Assembly: GCA_045807765.1 (NCBI GenBank)
Contig: JBJMGU010000207.1
Location: 1 to 64,000, forward strand
Reading direction: 5' to 3'
DNA: 64,000 nt
DNA from: DATENM01 sp045807765
GTDB taxonomy: Bacteria; Acidobacteriota; Blastocatellia; UBA7656
A program made the translations under genes and the position numbers. This document shows, piece after piece, positions 17,564 through 26,570 of the stretch. Under the pieces are notes generated by a model that saw nothing but the letters and a program-made list of their open reading frames with translations, made no database searches and was not told the origin of the DNA. Within the stretch, counting starts at the first letter, position 1; each line of letters opens with the position of its first letter.

Positions 17564-18717
17564 ATCGTCTCGATCAAGCGCGCCAGCAATGTGGCGCGGC
17601 GTACCATGTCATCAATCAAAATATGCTCATGCTCGGCGTGCGCGCCGGCACCATCTACGCCGAGGCCGTCGAGTACCGGCACACCCAGAGCCGCGATGAA
17701 GTTGCCATCCGAGCCGCCGCCCACCGCGCCTTCCGTCAGGTCATAGCCGACTTCCGTAGCCAGCTCGCGTGCTTGCGCAAACAACGCGGCGATCTCCGGC
17801 GTGCGCACCAGCGGCGGGCGGTTGATGCCGCCGCGCACTTCGAGCCGCGCGCCGTCGAGCACAGGCTTGAGCCGTTGCATGGCCTGTTCGATGCGGTGAC
17901 CTTCTTCCATTTCTGTAAAGCGCATATCAACCGCGGCGCGCGCTTCGGCGGCGATGACATTCGATAGCACGCCGCCATGCACGACGCCGACGTTGAGCGT
18001 CGTGCCGCGCGGGTAATCGATCAAGTTATTGATGGCGAGAACCTGATGCGCCATCTCTGTGATGGCGCTGACGCCGGCGCGCGGATCGTTGCCGGCGTGG
18101 GCCGGCTTGCCGCGCACCACCAGCTCAAATTCGCCGACGCCTTTGCGCGCCGTCTTCACCGCGCCGCCGGGGATCGGCGGCTCTAGCACTAGCGCCGCGC
18201 TGCTGCTGCGTGCCTCATCTTCGATAAACGGACGTGAGAAGTGGCTGCCGGTCTCTTCATCGCAGGTCATTAGCATAGCGATGCGCCGTTGCGTCCTACG
18301 GCCCAGCGCTTTGATGGCGCGCAGCGCAAACGTAGCGATGGTTACACCGGCTTTCATGTCGAAGATGCCCGGCCCATAAGCCCGCCCATCTTCGACGCGG
18401 AACGGGCGCGCTGCCAAAGTCCCTGCCGGCCACACGGTATCGAGATGGCCGACGATCATTAGTTGTTTGTCGTCTGCGGCCTGACCACCCGTGAAGTCGA
18501 AACGCGCAAGGACGCTCGCGCCGAACTTCGGGTCGGCGAGCAATTCGACCGCCGCGCCAAGCTCGCTCAACTTGTCGCCAAAGTTTTCGGCAATGCGCGC
18601 CGTGGCCTTTGCATCACGCGACATGGATTCCTGCTCGACGAGCCAGCGAGCGAAATCGAGCATCTCTGCCTGATGCGATTGCAAGTAAGTCCCTAGCGCT
18701 TTGCCGTCTTGTGCCAT
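17560..18717 (-). CDS. M20-family metallopeptidase (glutamate carboxypeptidase-like)
   Basis: A 385-residue zinc hydrolase of the M20/ArgE/DapE/CPG2 family that cleaves a C-terminal amino acid or an N-acyl group. Zinc-ligand and catalytic motifs are in order: GHLDTVWPAGT (His and the following Asp), GPGIFDMKAG (bridging Asp), TCDEETGS (catalytic Glu plus Glu ligand) and a His near the C-terminus in AHAEHEHI. The dimerisation lid domain lies between about 180 and 295. The motif context resembles Pseudomonas CPG2 more than DapE. No signal peptide is seen, so it should be cytoplasmic. ATG 18717 is preferred over GTG 18723. The gene is convergent with coaE. Substrate unknown. Confidence 0.85.
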   Translation of the reverse strand: MAQDGKALGTYLQSHQAEMLDFARWLVEQESMSRDAKATARIAENFGDKLSELGAAVELLADPKFGASVLARFDFTGGQAADDKQLMIVGHLDTVWPAGTLAARPFRVEDGRAYGPGIFDMKAGVTIATFALRAIKALGRRTQRRIAMLMTCDEETGSHFSRPFIEDEARSSSAALVLEPPIPGGAVKTARKGVGEFELVVRGKPAHAGNDPRAGVSAITEMAHQVLAINNLIDYPRGTTLNVGVVHGGVLSNVIAAEARAAVDMRFTEMEEGHRIEQAMQRLKPVLDGARLEVRGGINRPPLVRTPEIAALFAQARELATEVGYDLTEGAVGGGSDGNFIAALGVPVLDGLGVDGAGAHAEHEHILIDDMVRRATLLARLIETI

Positions 18718-18843
18718 TAACACAGTTTTAGCAGAGCCGCGCAGGCCGCGCCAGCTATAGCCCGGCGCGTTGAGGCATGATGCGCGGGCTTGACGTTTGA
18801 CCCGCGACTGACATATTCACAGACTGAAAGGAGAAATAAAAAT

Positions 18844-19818
18844 ATGAACCTGATGAAGCGATCCGCGCTTGCTCTCGCTCTGCTGCTCACCGTCGGTGCG
18901 ACATCGGTCGCACAGGAAAGGTCCGCGCCGGCTATACCGAAAGAGGTTTGCGTGACCTTCGATGACCTGCCGCTGAACGGGCCTGATATTGACTTGAAGC
19001 GGCTGCGCGCCATGACCATCAAGCTGCTTGGGGTGATCAAGGCGCACAACATCCCTGTGGTCGCCTTCGTCAACGAGCGCAAGCTCTACCGTCTGGGCGA
19101 AATGGATGAGCGCGTCGCGATTCTTAAGCTTTGGCTCGACAATGGACTTGAGCTTGGCAATCACACCTATTCGCACCCGTCGCTGCAAACGACGCCGCTC
19201 GCCGCCTTTGAAGAAGACCTGATACGCGGTGAAACCATCACCCGCATGCTGATGGAGCGCCGTGGGCTGAAGCTACGCTATTTCCGCCATCCCTTTCTAC
19301 GCACCGGCCCGACGCTTGAAGCCCGCGCGGCGTTTGAGAAGTTCCTCGCTGAGCACGGCTACACGGTCGCGCCGGTGACCTTTGACGACGCCGACTATAT
19401 GTTCAACACGGTTTATGTGAAAGCCAGAGAGCGCAACGACGCGGCGCTTGTCGAGCGCACAAGCAAAGCTTACCTTGAGCACATGCAGACGATGGTCGAC
19501 TTTTTCGAGAAGCTGTCGATGGAAGTCGTCGGCTCACCGGTGCGCCATGTTCTGCTGCTCCATGCCAACGAGTTGAACGCCGATTACTTTGACGGCGTAG
19601 CGCGGATGTTCGAGAAGCGCGGCTATAAATTTGTCACACTGGCGCGCGCGCTCGAAGACCCGGCCTATCGCTTGCCCGACACCTATGCCGGCCCGTGGGG
19701 GGTGTCGTGGCTGCACCGCTGGGCCTATGGCAAAGGCATGAAGCAGACTTTAAAGGCCGAGCCCGACCCGCCCGACTTCATTCAGAAGCTTTACAACGAA
19801 GCGACGGCCAGCCACTAA
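18844..19818 (+). CDS. secreted polysaccharide deacetylase (NodB homology domain)
   Basis: A 324-residue exported carbohydrate esterase 4-type protein. It has a signal peptide (MKRSALALALLLTVGATSVAQ) and an N-terminal NodB-like barrel with CVTFDDLP (catalytic and metal Asp), GNHTYSHP (metal-binding HxxxH) and YFRHPFLRTG (catalytic-motif Arg). The C-terminal third is longer than in minimal deacetylases. It would remove N- or O-acetyl groups from a cell-wall or capsular polysaccharide in the periplasm. AGGAG upstream of ATG 18844 fixes the start. It is transcribed alone and diverges from the M20 peptidase gene. Confidence 0.85.
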   Translation: MNLMKRSALALALLLTVGATSVAQERSAPAIPKEVCVTFDDLPLNGPDIDLKRLRAMTIKLLGVIKAHNIPVVAFVNERKLYRLGEMDERVAILKLWLDNGLELGNHTYSHPSLQTTPLAAFEEDLIRGETITRMLMERRGLKLRYFRHPFLRTGPTLEARAAFEKFLAEHGYTVAPVTFDDADYMFNTVYVKARERNDAALVERTSKAYLEHMQTMVDFFEKLSMEVVGSPVRHVLLLHANELNADYFDGVARMFEKRGYKFVTLARALEDPAYRLPDTYAGPWGVSWLHRWAYGKGMKQTLKAEPDPPDFIQKLYNEATASH

Positions 19819-19941
19819 GTCGTCGCTTCTGCGGCAACGGCGACGACGGCGATCTCGGCAAGCTGTTGCTGTCTTACCTAATCAGCGAGCCGTTCAAGTA
19901 TCACAACGATCTGGTAATCAACCCCCATTGAACGACTGCCA

Positions 19942-19975
19942 CGACCGCCTGCGTTGACAGCCGGCGCGGCGGTCG
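19942..19975 (+). terminator. possible hairpin terminator after the deacetylase gene
   Basis: CGACCGCC (19942-19949) pairs with GGCGGTCG (19968-19975) in the 252-base gap before sat. No clear T tract follows, so the assignment is weak. Nothing else is recognisable in this gap apart from the sat ribosome-binding site. Confidence 0.3.
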
Positions 19976-20070
19976 CCTATCGTTTATAGCTTGTTTCGTA
20001 TCTCAGAAAGCTTACTAAGCGACGGCGACTTATTCGATGAGGCAATTTTTATCTGTGAGGGAAACCATTA

Positions 20071-21225
20071 ATGGACATCATACCGGCACATGGCGGGCGG
20101 CTCATCAATCGTGAGCTTACCGGCGTCGAGCGCGAAACCTTGCTCGAACGCGCCCCCGCCATGCCGCGCCTGACCTTGAGGGCGCGCGAAATCTCTGACC
20201 TTGAAATGGTCGCCAACGGCGCCTTCAGCCCGCTCGAAGGCTTCATGTGCGAAGACGATTACATCGCCGTGCGCGGCAACAAGCACCTGGCTTCGGGCCT
20301 GCCGTGGACGATACCGATCACCCTTTCCGCCGCCGACGACCTCGCCGCGACAATCAAAGAAGGCCACGACGTGGCGCTCTATGCCAGCGATGATCATCTG
20401 CTTGGCGTGCTTCATCTCGAACAAAAATACCGCTACGACAAGCAGCGCGAGGCCGAGCGCGTCTACCTGACAACCGAAACCGCGCACCCCGGTGTCGCGG
20501 CGCTCTACGAGCAAGGCGACTGGCTCTTGGGCGGCAAGATCAGCCTGCTCAACCGCCCGCGCAATCCGCAATTTCCCGCTTATCGCTTCGACCCGCAGCA
20601 GACGCGCGAGGCGTTCAAGAAAAAAGGCTGGCACCGCGTCGTCGCCTTTCAAACCCGCAACCCGATTCACCGCGCCCACGAGTACATCATCAAGTGCGCG
20701 CTCGAAGTCGTTGACGGCTTGCTGCTGCACCCGCTGGTTGGCGAGACCAAGTCGGATGACATTCCGGCAGACGTTCGCATGCAATGTTACGAGGCGATGC
20801 TGGAGCATTACTTCCCGCGCACGCGGACGATGCTGGCGGTCAACCCGGCAGCGATGCGTTACGCCGGGCCGCGCGAAGCCGTCTTTCACGCCATCATCCG
20901 CAAGAACTATGGCTGCACACACTTCATCGTCGGGCGCGATCATGCGGGCGTCGGCAACTACTACGGCACCTATGATGCACATTACATTTTCAACGAGTTC
21001 GACGACGAAGCTCTGGCCATCACGCCGATGTTCTTCGACCATTCGTTTTACTGCCGGCGTTGCGACGCGATGGCGTCGAACAAGACTTGCCCGCACGACT
21101 CCGCCGAGCATGTGACGCTATCGGGAACGAAGGTGCGCCAGTTGCTTGCCGCTGGTGAAATGCCGCCCCGCGAGTTCTCGCGCCCGGAGGTGGCGCAGAT
21201 ACTGATCGAAGCGATGAAGCAATAA
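20071..21225 (+). CDS. sat: sulfate adenylyltransferase (ATP sulfurylase)
   Basis: Makes adenosine 5'-phosphosulfate from ATP and sulfate, the first step of sulfate activation. The 384-residue protein is of the homo-oligomeric Sat type, not CysDN. It has the N-terminal PUA-like domain (DIIPAHGGRLINREL), the catalytic FQTRNPIHRAHEY motif (QxRN and HxxH), the GRDHAGVGNYYGTYDAH loop, and a C-terminal FYCRRCDAMASNKTCPH segment that can bind zinc. GAGGG ten bases upstream supports ATG 20071. No APS kinase, APS reductase or aprAB gene lies nearby, so an assimilatory role is likely but not shown. Confidence 0.93.
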   Translation: MDIIPAHGGRLINRELTGVERETLLERAPAMPRLTLRAREISDLEMVANGAFSPLEGFMCEDDYIAVRGNKHLASGLPWTIPITLSAADDLAATIKEGHDVALYASDDHLLGVLHLEQKYRYDKQREAERVYLTTETAHPGVAALYEQGDWLLGGKISLLNRPRNPQFPAYRFDPQQTREAFKKKGWHRVVAFQTRNPIHRAHEYIIKCALEVVDGLLLHPLVGETKSDDIPADVRMQCYEAMLEHYFPRTRTMLAVNPAAMRYAGPREAVFHAIIRKNYGCTHFIVGRDHAGVGNYYGTYDAHYIFNEFDDEALAITPMFFDHSFYCRRCDAMASNKTCPHDSAEHVTLSGTKVRQLLAAGEMPPREFSRPEVAQILIEAMKQ

Positions 21226-21232
21226 GCAAGCG

Positions 21233-21262
21233 GGCCACGGCAAAAATCAATTTGCCGTGGCC
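21233..21262 (+). terminator. hairpin after sat
   Basis: A perfect 12-bp stem, GGCCACGGCAAA (21233-21244) and TTTGCCGTGGCC (21251-21262), with a six-base loop starts seven bases after the sat stop codon. There is no long T run, but position and strength suggest a transcription end or mRNA 3' stabiliser. Confidence 0.55.
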
Positions 21263-21374
21263 ACGATGCTGGTGAAATAAGATAATTGACGCTCTGCGAT
21301 GTTGAGTTTACAATTCCGACTGGCACATCACGAGCCCCCGATAGTCCAATAGATCGCCCCACTCGAACAACCAG

Positions 21375-24300
21375 ATGCAAATAGCAAGCGAATACAGAAT
21401 CAGGCGAATTCTTGACGAAGTCGGGCGCGGCTCGAACCTGGACAGCGCTCTGGGCCTCGTCGCCGAAGCCGTAGTTGCCGAAAGCGGCGTGCCGGTGTGC
21501 AAGGTCTGGGTCGTCAAACGCGGCGACATCTGCAACCACTGCCCACTGGCCGATGCCTGCACCAACCGCCAGATGTGTCTGCACCTGGCGGCGGTAAGCG
21601 GCGGCGAAATGACAAAAGAATTCCCGCGCATTCCGCTTGCCGTCCTCAATGCTTCGATGATCTCGCGCGGCGGCGTCGCCGACTTCAGCGACCCGCGCGG
21701 CGCCGGCGACAAGCTCTTCGGCTTGCAGCGCAGCCATCGCCAGGACGCGCTCGACACCTACGCGCTCTACCCGCTACGTGGCCTCAACGGCACGGTCGGA
21801 CTGATCGGCCTGTTTCATCACCGCCCATTTCATCAAGACGAATTGCGGGCGCTGGAAGAGCTGGCGCCGGCAGCGGTCGCCGCCATCCGCGTCGCCGAAT
21901 TGCAATCGCGCTGCGACAGCCTGCGCACTCGCCTCGACCGCGAGAGCGCCAGCGTCGGCACGCTTCAAGAAGCTGCCCGCGAACGCACGCTTGAGCTTGA
22001 AGACGCGGTCGCGCAACTGACGCGGCTGGTCGGACAGCTTCAGGTCGAGCGCGAATCGCTGTGGCACGATAACGAAATCAGCACGCGGCGACTGGCCGAG
22101 CTTCAAGAACAGAATCAGGAATTGCGCGAACAGGCCGAGGCGTTCGATCAGGCACAGCAGGAACGTGACCAGGCACAGCAGGAGCGCGAGCAACAGACCG
22201 CCGACGGGCTGGCCGCTCTAGGTGACCGCGCTGGTCGGCTCGAAGAAGAGAACGCACGGCTCAAGGAGCGCGCCGACGAGCTGACCGTTAGCGTCGCCGA
22301 ATTCAACCAGCAATGCGAATCGCTCAGCCAGCAACACGAATCGCTCAGCCAGCAACATGAATCGCTCAACCAGCAACTCGGCGAGCGCGACCGCGAAGTC
22401 GAACAGCTTCAGGCCCGGCTTGCGACCTCGGCACAACTTGAGAGCGACCACGCGCAACTGCGCGAGCAGCACGCGGCGCTCACCGACCCCTACGAGCGGG
22501 TCTGCAAAGAGCAGCAGGTCACAGCCGATGGCATTCTTGAGCTGGAGCGCACTCTGCGCCTCGCCGAAGACGCCCGCGAGCGCCACGAGCAGCAGCGCGC
22601 ACAGCTTGCGGCGCGCGTCGTCGAGCTTGAAAGCGAGATCGAAGAGTTGCGCGGCGACCGACGGCGCGCTGATGACGGCCATGCGCGACTGCGCGCCGAG
22701 CTTGAAGGGCTGCGCGCCGAGCAGGCGCAGCACAACGACGAAATCTATCAGGAGAACACGCGGCTGCAACTGCGCGCCGACGAGATGACAGAGAAGCATG
22801 CCTCCTCTGTGTCACGCGCCGCCGATCTGGAGAAGCGCGTCGAAGCGTTGACGGCAAAGCTAGAGCAAGAGCGCGCCGAGGCGCGCCGGCGCATTCAGGA
22901 GTTGGAACAAGAGCAGGCCGCGCTCGTCGAACAGTTGCGCGGTGCGAGCGCCGACCGCGAGGCGCTGGCCGAGTTGCAACGGCAACACGCGGCGCTCAGC
23001 GACACGCACGACCAGCTTGAAGTCCGCAACACTGAGTTCGCTCTCGAAGCGGCGCAGCTCAGGCCGCGCGCTGTCGAGTTGGAAACCCAGCTCGAACGCT
23101 CGCGCGCCCGCTCCGCCGAGCTTGAAGAGGAGATCGCCCGCCTGAACGCGCGCTCGCTCGACCTTGAGCAGGAGAACGCGGCGATGGCGCAGGTCAATCA
23201 TGAATTGCAAAACGCTATCGAGCGCTTCGAATTGATTGCCTCACGGCTCGAAGAGAACGCCAACGGCTTGCGCACCCGCGTTGAAGCCAGCGAGCGCGCC
23301 CGCGCCGACCTTGAACAGCGCAACCGTGTTTTCGCCGAGCAGAACCGCCGTCTGAACGCCGAGACTCACACACGCGCACGGCTGGTGGCGAACATGTCGC
23401 ACGAACTGCGCACACCGATGAATGCTATCATCGGCTTCACCTCGCTGCTTCTCGACGACCGCTCGCTGCAATTGCAAGAGCGCCATCGCAGCAATCTCGA
23501 ACGCGTCTCGCGCAACGCCCGCAATCTGCTTGAGCTGATTAACAACGTGCTCGACCTGTCGAAGATGGAAGCCGGGCGCATGGAAGTTTACGCCGAAGCG
23601 GCGGATGTCCGTGACATCATCGAGCGCGCCGTCACCGTCGTCGAGCCGCTGAAGGAGAGCCGCCCCGTTCAGCTTAACGTTTCGGTTGAAGACCACCTGC
23701 CGACGCTCAAGACCGACCGCACCAAGCTGCAACAGGCGCTCATCAACCTGCTGTCGAACGCTTTGAAGTTCACCGCCGCCGGCGAAGTCAATGTCCGCGC
23801 CGAGCGCGCCGCCGCTGACCGCATACGCATCAGCGTCAGCGATACAGGGCCGGGCATCAGCGAAAGCGACCTGCCGAAGATATTCGAAGAGTTTCGCCAG
23901 GTGGGCCGCGCCGCGCATAGCGCTCACAGCGGCACAGGATTGGGATTGGCCATCACCCGCCGGCTGGTCGAGCTGCTCGGCGGCGAGATTCAAGTGAGCA
24001 GCCGCGTCGGCGAAGGCTCTGTGTTCGCGATTACATTGCCGATTGCGATTGAAGGCCGCGCCATTGTCGCAGACGACGGGCCGGCATTAGCCGATCCTGA
24101 GCGCACCGCGCTGGTCGTGGCCAGCGACCCGGCGTCGCTCTACCTGACGAAGAAGTATCTGGCTGAAATCGGTTACTCGGTAGCGGCGACCGACGACGGT
24201 GAGCGCGGCGCTGAGATTGCGCGGCTGGCACAGCCGGCGGTCATCGTCGTTGATCTCGAGCAGCTTGAAGATGGCATCCATCTGCTCGCAACGATTAGGC

Positions 24301-24854
24301 GCGACAACGCCGAGCGCACACAGCCATCACGCGTCATCATCGCCGCCGCGACAGATGCGAGCCTTGAAGCGGCGGCGCGTCAGGCGGGCGCGACCGTCTT
24401 TCTCTTAAAACCGCTGGAGCGCGAGCCACTGGTCGCGGCGGTTGAGCGCGATATGCTAAGGCAAGCGGGCCGTGTGCTGATCGTCGAAGACGACGATGAT
24501 GCGCTGGCGCTGGTCGAGGCGATTCTCGAAGATAGCGGTTACGAAGTCGAGACGGCGCGCGATGGGCGCGCGGCGCTAGAGATCATCTCGCAGAATCGGC
24601 CCGACGCCATCATACTCGATCTGATGCTGCCGGAGATGGACGGCTTCGAGGTCGTCCACCGCCTGCACGTCAACGCCGAGTGGCGCGACACGCCGATCAT
24701 TCTGCTGACGGCGCGCGACCTGTCGCACGAAGAGCGGCGGGCGCTCGACACCGGCACAACGCGCATCATTCAAAAAGGCAACTTCACCCGCGACGAGCTG
24801 CTGGCCGAATTGCATCAGGCCATCGGCGAGCGCGTCGCGGGTGCCGCGTCATAG
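21375..24854 (+). CDS. hybrid histidine kinase: Cys-rich GAF, long coiled coil, HisKA-HATPase, two receiver domains
   Basis: A 1,159-residue soluble sensor kinase. The N-terminal GAF-like domain (about 1-185) contains C-x2-C-x5-C-x5-C around residues 55-70 (CNHCPLADACTNRQMC), a likely metal or Fe-S/redox site. About 490 residues of nearly continuous coiled coil follow, including a 21-base tandem repeat near 22310-22380. HisKA has the phosphoacceptor NMSHELRTPMNA (His near residue 676); HATPase has NLLSNALKF, DTGPGI and GTGLGLAI. The first receiver (about 912-1015) keeps the phosphoryl-Asp and Lys but has VVASDP in place of the acidic pair. The second (about 1033-1150) is canonical (LIVEDDDD, DLMLPEMDG, LLTARD). 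No membrane segment exists, so it should sense a cytoplasmic signal. No response regulator gene is adjacent. Confidence 0.88.
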   Translation: MQIASEYRIRRILDEVGRGSNLDSALGLVAEAVVAESGVPVCKVWVVKRGDICNHCPLADACTNRQMCLHLAAVSGGEMTKEFPRIPLAVLNASMISRGGVADFSDPRGAGDKLFGLQRSHRQDALDTYALYPLRGLNGTVGLIGLFHHRPFHQDELRALEELAPAAVAAIRVAELQSRCDSLRTRLDRESASVGTLQEAARERTLELEDAVAQLTRLVGQLQVERESLWHDNEISTRRLAELQEQNQELREQAEAFDQAQQERDQAQQEREQQTADGLAALGDRAGRLEEENARLKERADELTVSVAEFNQQCESLSQQHESLSQQHESLNQQLGERDREVEQLQARLATSAQLESDHAQLREQHAALTDPYERVCKEQQVTADGILELERTLRLAEDARERHEQQRAQLAARVVELESEIEELRGDRRRADDGHARLRAELEGLRAEQAQHNDEIYQENTRLQLRADEMTEKHASSVSRAADLEKRVEALTAKLEQERAEARRRIQELEQEQAALVEQLRGASADREALAELQRQHAALSDTHDQLEVRNTEFALEAAQLRPRAVELETQLERSRARSAELEEEIARLNARSLDLEQENAAMAQVNHELQNAIERFELIASRLEENANGLRTRVEASERARADLEQRNRVFAEQNRRLNAETHTRARLVANMSHELRTPMNAIIGFTSLLLDDRSLQLQERHRSNLERVSRNARNLLELINNVLDLSKMEAGRMEVYAEAADVRDIIERAVTVVEPLKESRPVQLNVSVEDHLPTLKTDRTKLQQALINLLSNALKFTAAGEVNVRAERAAADRIRISVSDTGPGISESDLPKIFEEFRQVGRAAHSAHSGTGLGLAITRRLVELLGGEIQVSSRVGEGSVFAITLPIAIEGRAIVADDGPALADPERTALVVASDPASLYLTKKYLAEIGYSVAATDDGERGAEIARLAQPAVIVVDLEQLEDGIHLLATIRRDNAERTQPSRVIIAAATDASLEAAARQAGATVFLLKPLEREPLVAAVERDMLRQAGRVLIVEDDDDALALVEAILEDSGYEVETARDGRAALEIISQNRPDAIILDLMLPEMDGFEVVHRLHVNAEWRDTPIILLTARDLSHEERRALDTGTTRIIQKGNFTRDELLAELHQAIGERVAGAAS

Positions 24855-24878
24855 CCGGCACCCGGTCTGTGATTCCGC

Positions 24879-25379
24879 TTACTGCCGCTTCGTTTCATCG
24901 GGATCAATGCGGCTGGTCGAGCGATCGGCAGGCTCTGCGGCAGGCTGGCGGCTTTTGTACTGCTTCACCCACTCTTCGATGTTTTCGCGGATGAACTCGC
25001 CGAAGTCTTCAATCTCGCGCGCCGAGCGGCTCCAGAACTCCTTGAAGGCTTTCTTATCCGCCCACGCGCCGTAGCGCGGATCGCCCCAGACGCCTTTCCA
25101 CTCGCCCCAGCCCGCCGAGCCGACTTCGTCTTCGTAATAAGCCGCCAGTTGCCGGCAGGCCATAGCCGCAACCGTCAGCGAGCTGTCTGCTGCGAGCGGC
25201 TCGAATACCGTGCCAACGTCCGTATCCATCTCTTTCAGCCGCGCCAGCACGCGGTTATATTGATCAACACAGAAGCGCGCCGCGTCAGCGGCGCTGCCCG
25301 TCCATTCCGACTGCAACGCCATGCGCGATGTGCGACGCAAGACGTTGACCAGCTTTGCCAGTTCTTTGTCTCGTTCCAT
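24879..25379 (-). CDS. hypothetical protein, paralogue A downstream of the ECF sigma gene
   Basis: No recognised family. The 166-residue product is soluble, helical and acidic, with no signal peptide or membrane segment. Its first 100 residues align with the neighbouring 120-residue product: MERDKELAKLVNVLRR against MERDREVTKLTNVLRR, then DAARFC-x2-QYNRVLARL in both and a shared xAAxxLAAxxxDE segment. The C-terminal extension is Trp-rich (WGEWKGVWGDPRYGAW) and ends in a charged tail. The ribosome-binding context (AGAGGTGA) is also shared with the paralogue, so a local gene duplication is likely. Being third in an ECF sigma operon, it may regulate the sigma factor, though it lacks anti-sigma features. 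Confidence 0.65.
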   Translation of the reverse strand: MERDKELAKLVNVLRRTSRMALQSEWTGSAADAARFCVDQYNRVLARLKEMDTDVGTVFEPLAADSSLTVAAMACRQLAAYYEDEVGSAGWGEWKGVWGDPRYGAWADKKAFKEFWSRSAREIEDFGEFIRENIEEWVKQYKSRQPAAEPADRSTSRIDPDETKRQ

Positions 25380-25464
25380 ACTTCACCTCTTGTCAAAAGA
25401 TCAATCTCGCGGCTGCCATGTAGCGCAATCTGATAGATGGCGCTACTTCCGATTGAAAACCGCT

Positions 25465-25827
25465 CTAGCAGCGATCTAACGGCATCACCCCGACCACCAC
25501 ACGCGGGCGACAACCATGCCGGCGCTGTCGCTGGCCATGCCGCTCGTGCCCTTCGTGATGTTCACCCGCCGCTTCGTCGTCAAAGAAAGCCGCCAGCTCG
25601 CTCGCCGCCATGCGTATCACCTGCGGCGATGCCGATTCCGGCAATGGCGCAAAGAGCGGCTTGACGGCAGGCTCGATGGTTTCGAGCCGCGCCAGCACAC
25701 GGTTGTACTGCAAAGCGCAGAAGCGCGCCGCGTCCGCTTCGGCCCGGTTCCAGGCGGCATACCACGCGGCCCGCGCGATGCGCCGCAACACGTTCGTCAG
25801 CTTAGTCACTTCTCGATCTCTTTCCAT
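25465..25827 (-). CDS. hypothetical protein, paralogue B translationally coupled to the ECF sigma gene
   Basis: A 120-residue soluble protein homologous to the 166-residue protein encoded just downstream (see the shared MERD-x-E-x2-KL-x-NVLRR start and DAARFC-x2-QYNRVLARL). Its start codon lies inside the last 22 bases of the sigma-factor gene, so translation is probably coupled. After the homologous region the C-terminus turns into a His/Arg-rich tail (EHHEGHERHGQRQRRHG), unlike the Trp-rich tail of its paralogue. That may bind metal or may simply be diverged sequence. Function unknown; a sigma-factor modulator is an inference from position. Confidence 0.65.
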   Translation of the reverse strand: MERDREVTKLTNVLRRIARAAWYAAWNRAEADAARFCALQYNRVLARLETIEPAVKPLFAPLPESASPQVIRMAASELAAFFDDEAAGEHHEGHERHGQRQRRHGCRPRVVVGVMPLDRC

Positions 25828-26387
25828 GGCTCACCTCTTCTTAGTAATTCAACCTGTTCGCGCAGCAATTGCTTGCCGCGATGCACGCGCCACTTGACGG
25901 TCGAAACCGGCACGTTTAAGAAAGCCGCGATGCGCTTGAGCGGCATCTCGTCGAGGAAGCGCAGCCGCAGCGCCATCGCGTAATCTGCCGGTAGGTTTTC
26001 GATGGCCCGGCTCAACTCTTCGTCATCGTCAGCAAGGATCGGCTCGCTGAGCGCGCCAAGCTGACCGAGCAAAAATTCATCCAGCTCGACGCGGCCCGTC
26101 TGGTGGGCGCGCTGCTGCTTGTTAAAACGGAAGGCGCGATGACGCGTGATGATCGCCAGCCACGCCGCAAAGCGCGTCGGGTCTTCGATTGACGGCAGCG
26201 CTTTGAAGGCGAGCAGCAGGGCGTCCTGCGCCACGTCTTCGCCATCGTCGCGACCGACGATGGCCTGCGCGACACGCATGACCGCGGCGCGATAGCGCGT
26301 CGCCAGCTCGTCGAAGGCTTCGAGGTCGCCCAGAATAGCGGCGACCACCAGCACTTCATCTGGCGGTTCGGTCCTGTGCTTTGCCAT
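25806..26387 (-). CDS. ECF-type RNA polymerase sigma factor
   Basis: A 193-residue group IV sigma factor. Region 2 (about 20-90) has the DLEAFDELATRYRAAVMRVA helix start, then DAEDVAQDA-like DGEDVAQDALLLAFKAL and FAAWLAIITRHRAF. Region 4 (about 125-180) has LPADYAMALRLRFLDEMPL and the recognition helix in VPVSTVKWRVHRGKQLL. ATG 26387 is chosen over a GTG two codons earlier. It heads a minus-strand operon with two paralogous small proteins; the first overlaps the sigma gene by 22 bases. A canonical transmembrane zinc-binding anti-sigma factor gene is absent, so how it is controlled is not apparent. Confidence 0.88.
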   Translation of the reverse strand: MAKHRTEPPDEVLVVAAILGDLEAFDELATRYRAAVMRVAQAIVGRDDGEDVAQDALLLAFKALPSIEDPTRFAAWLAIITRHRAFRFNKQQRAHQTGRVELDEFLLGQLGALSEPILADDDEELSRAIENLPADYAMALRLRFLDEMPLKRIAAFLNVPVSTVKWRVHRGKQLLREQVELLRRGEPWKEIEK

Positions 26388-26570
26388 GCGCACTCCCGGC
26401 CCTCGCCCCAGGCGGCGGCCTTCATAAGTATAGAGACAGCGACGCAGAAAAAGGTTAGTGGATGATTGCCAACCGCGCCCGTGTGCTTGCTATAGCGCGC
26501 GGCGATGGCTTATGCTGCGCGTGTCTTTGCGCAGTCAAGCCTCTCAAGAAAGCGAAGCCAACAAGCCATT

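Noticed and set aside
20068..21111. A 347-codon open frame antisense to ATP sulfurylase
   Set aside because: Antisense shadow; sat on the plus strand has every expected motif and a ribosome-binding site.
25465..25600. Frameshift in the second ECF-linked small gene to explain its His/Arg-rich tail
   Set aside because: Neither alternative frame continues the homology to its paralogue (the Trp-rich tail), so simple divergence is more likely.
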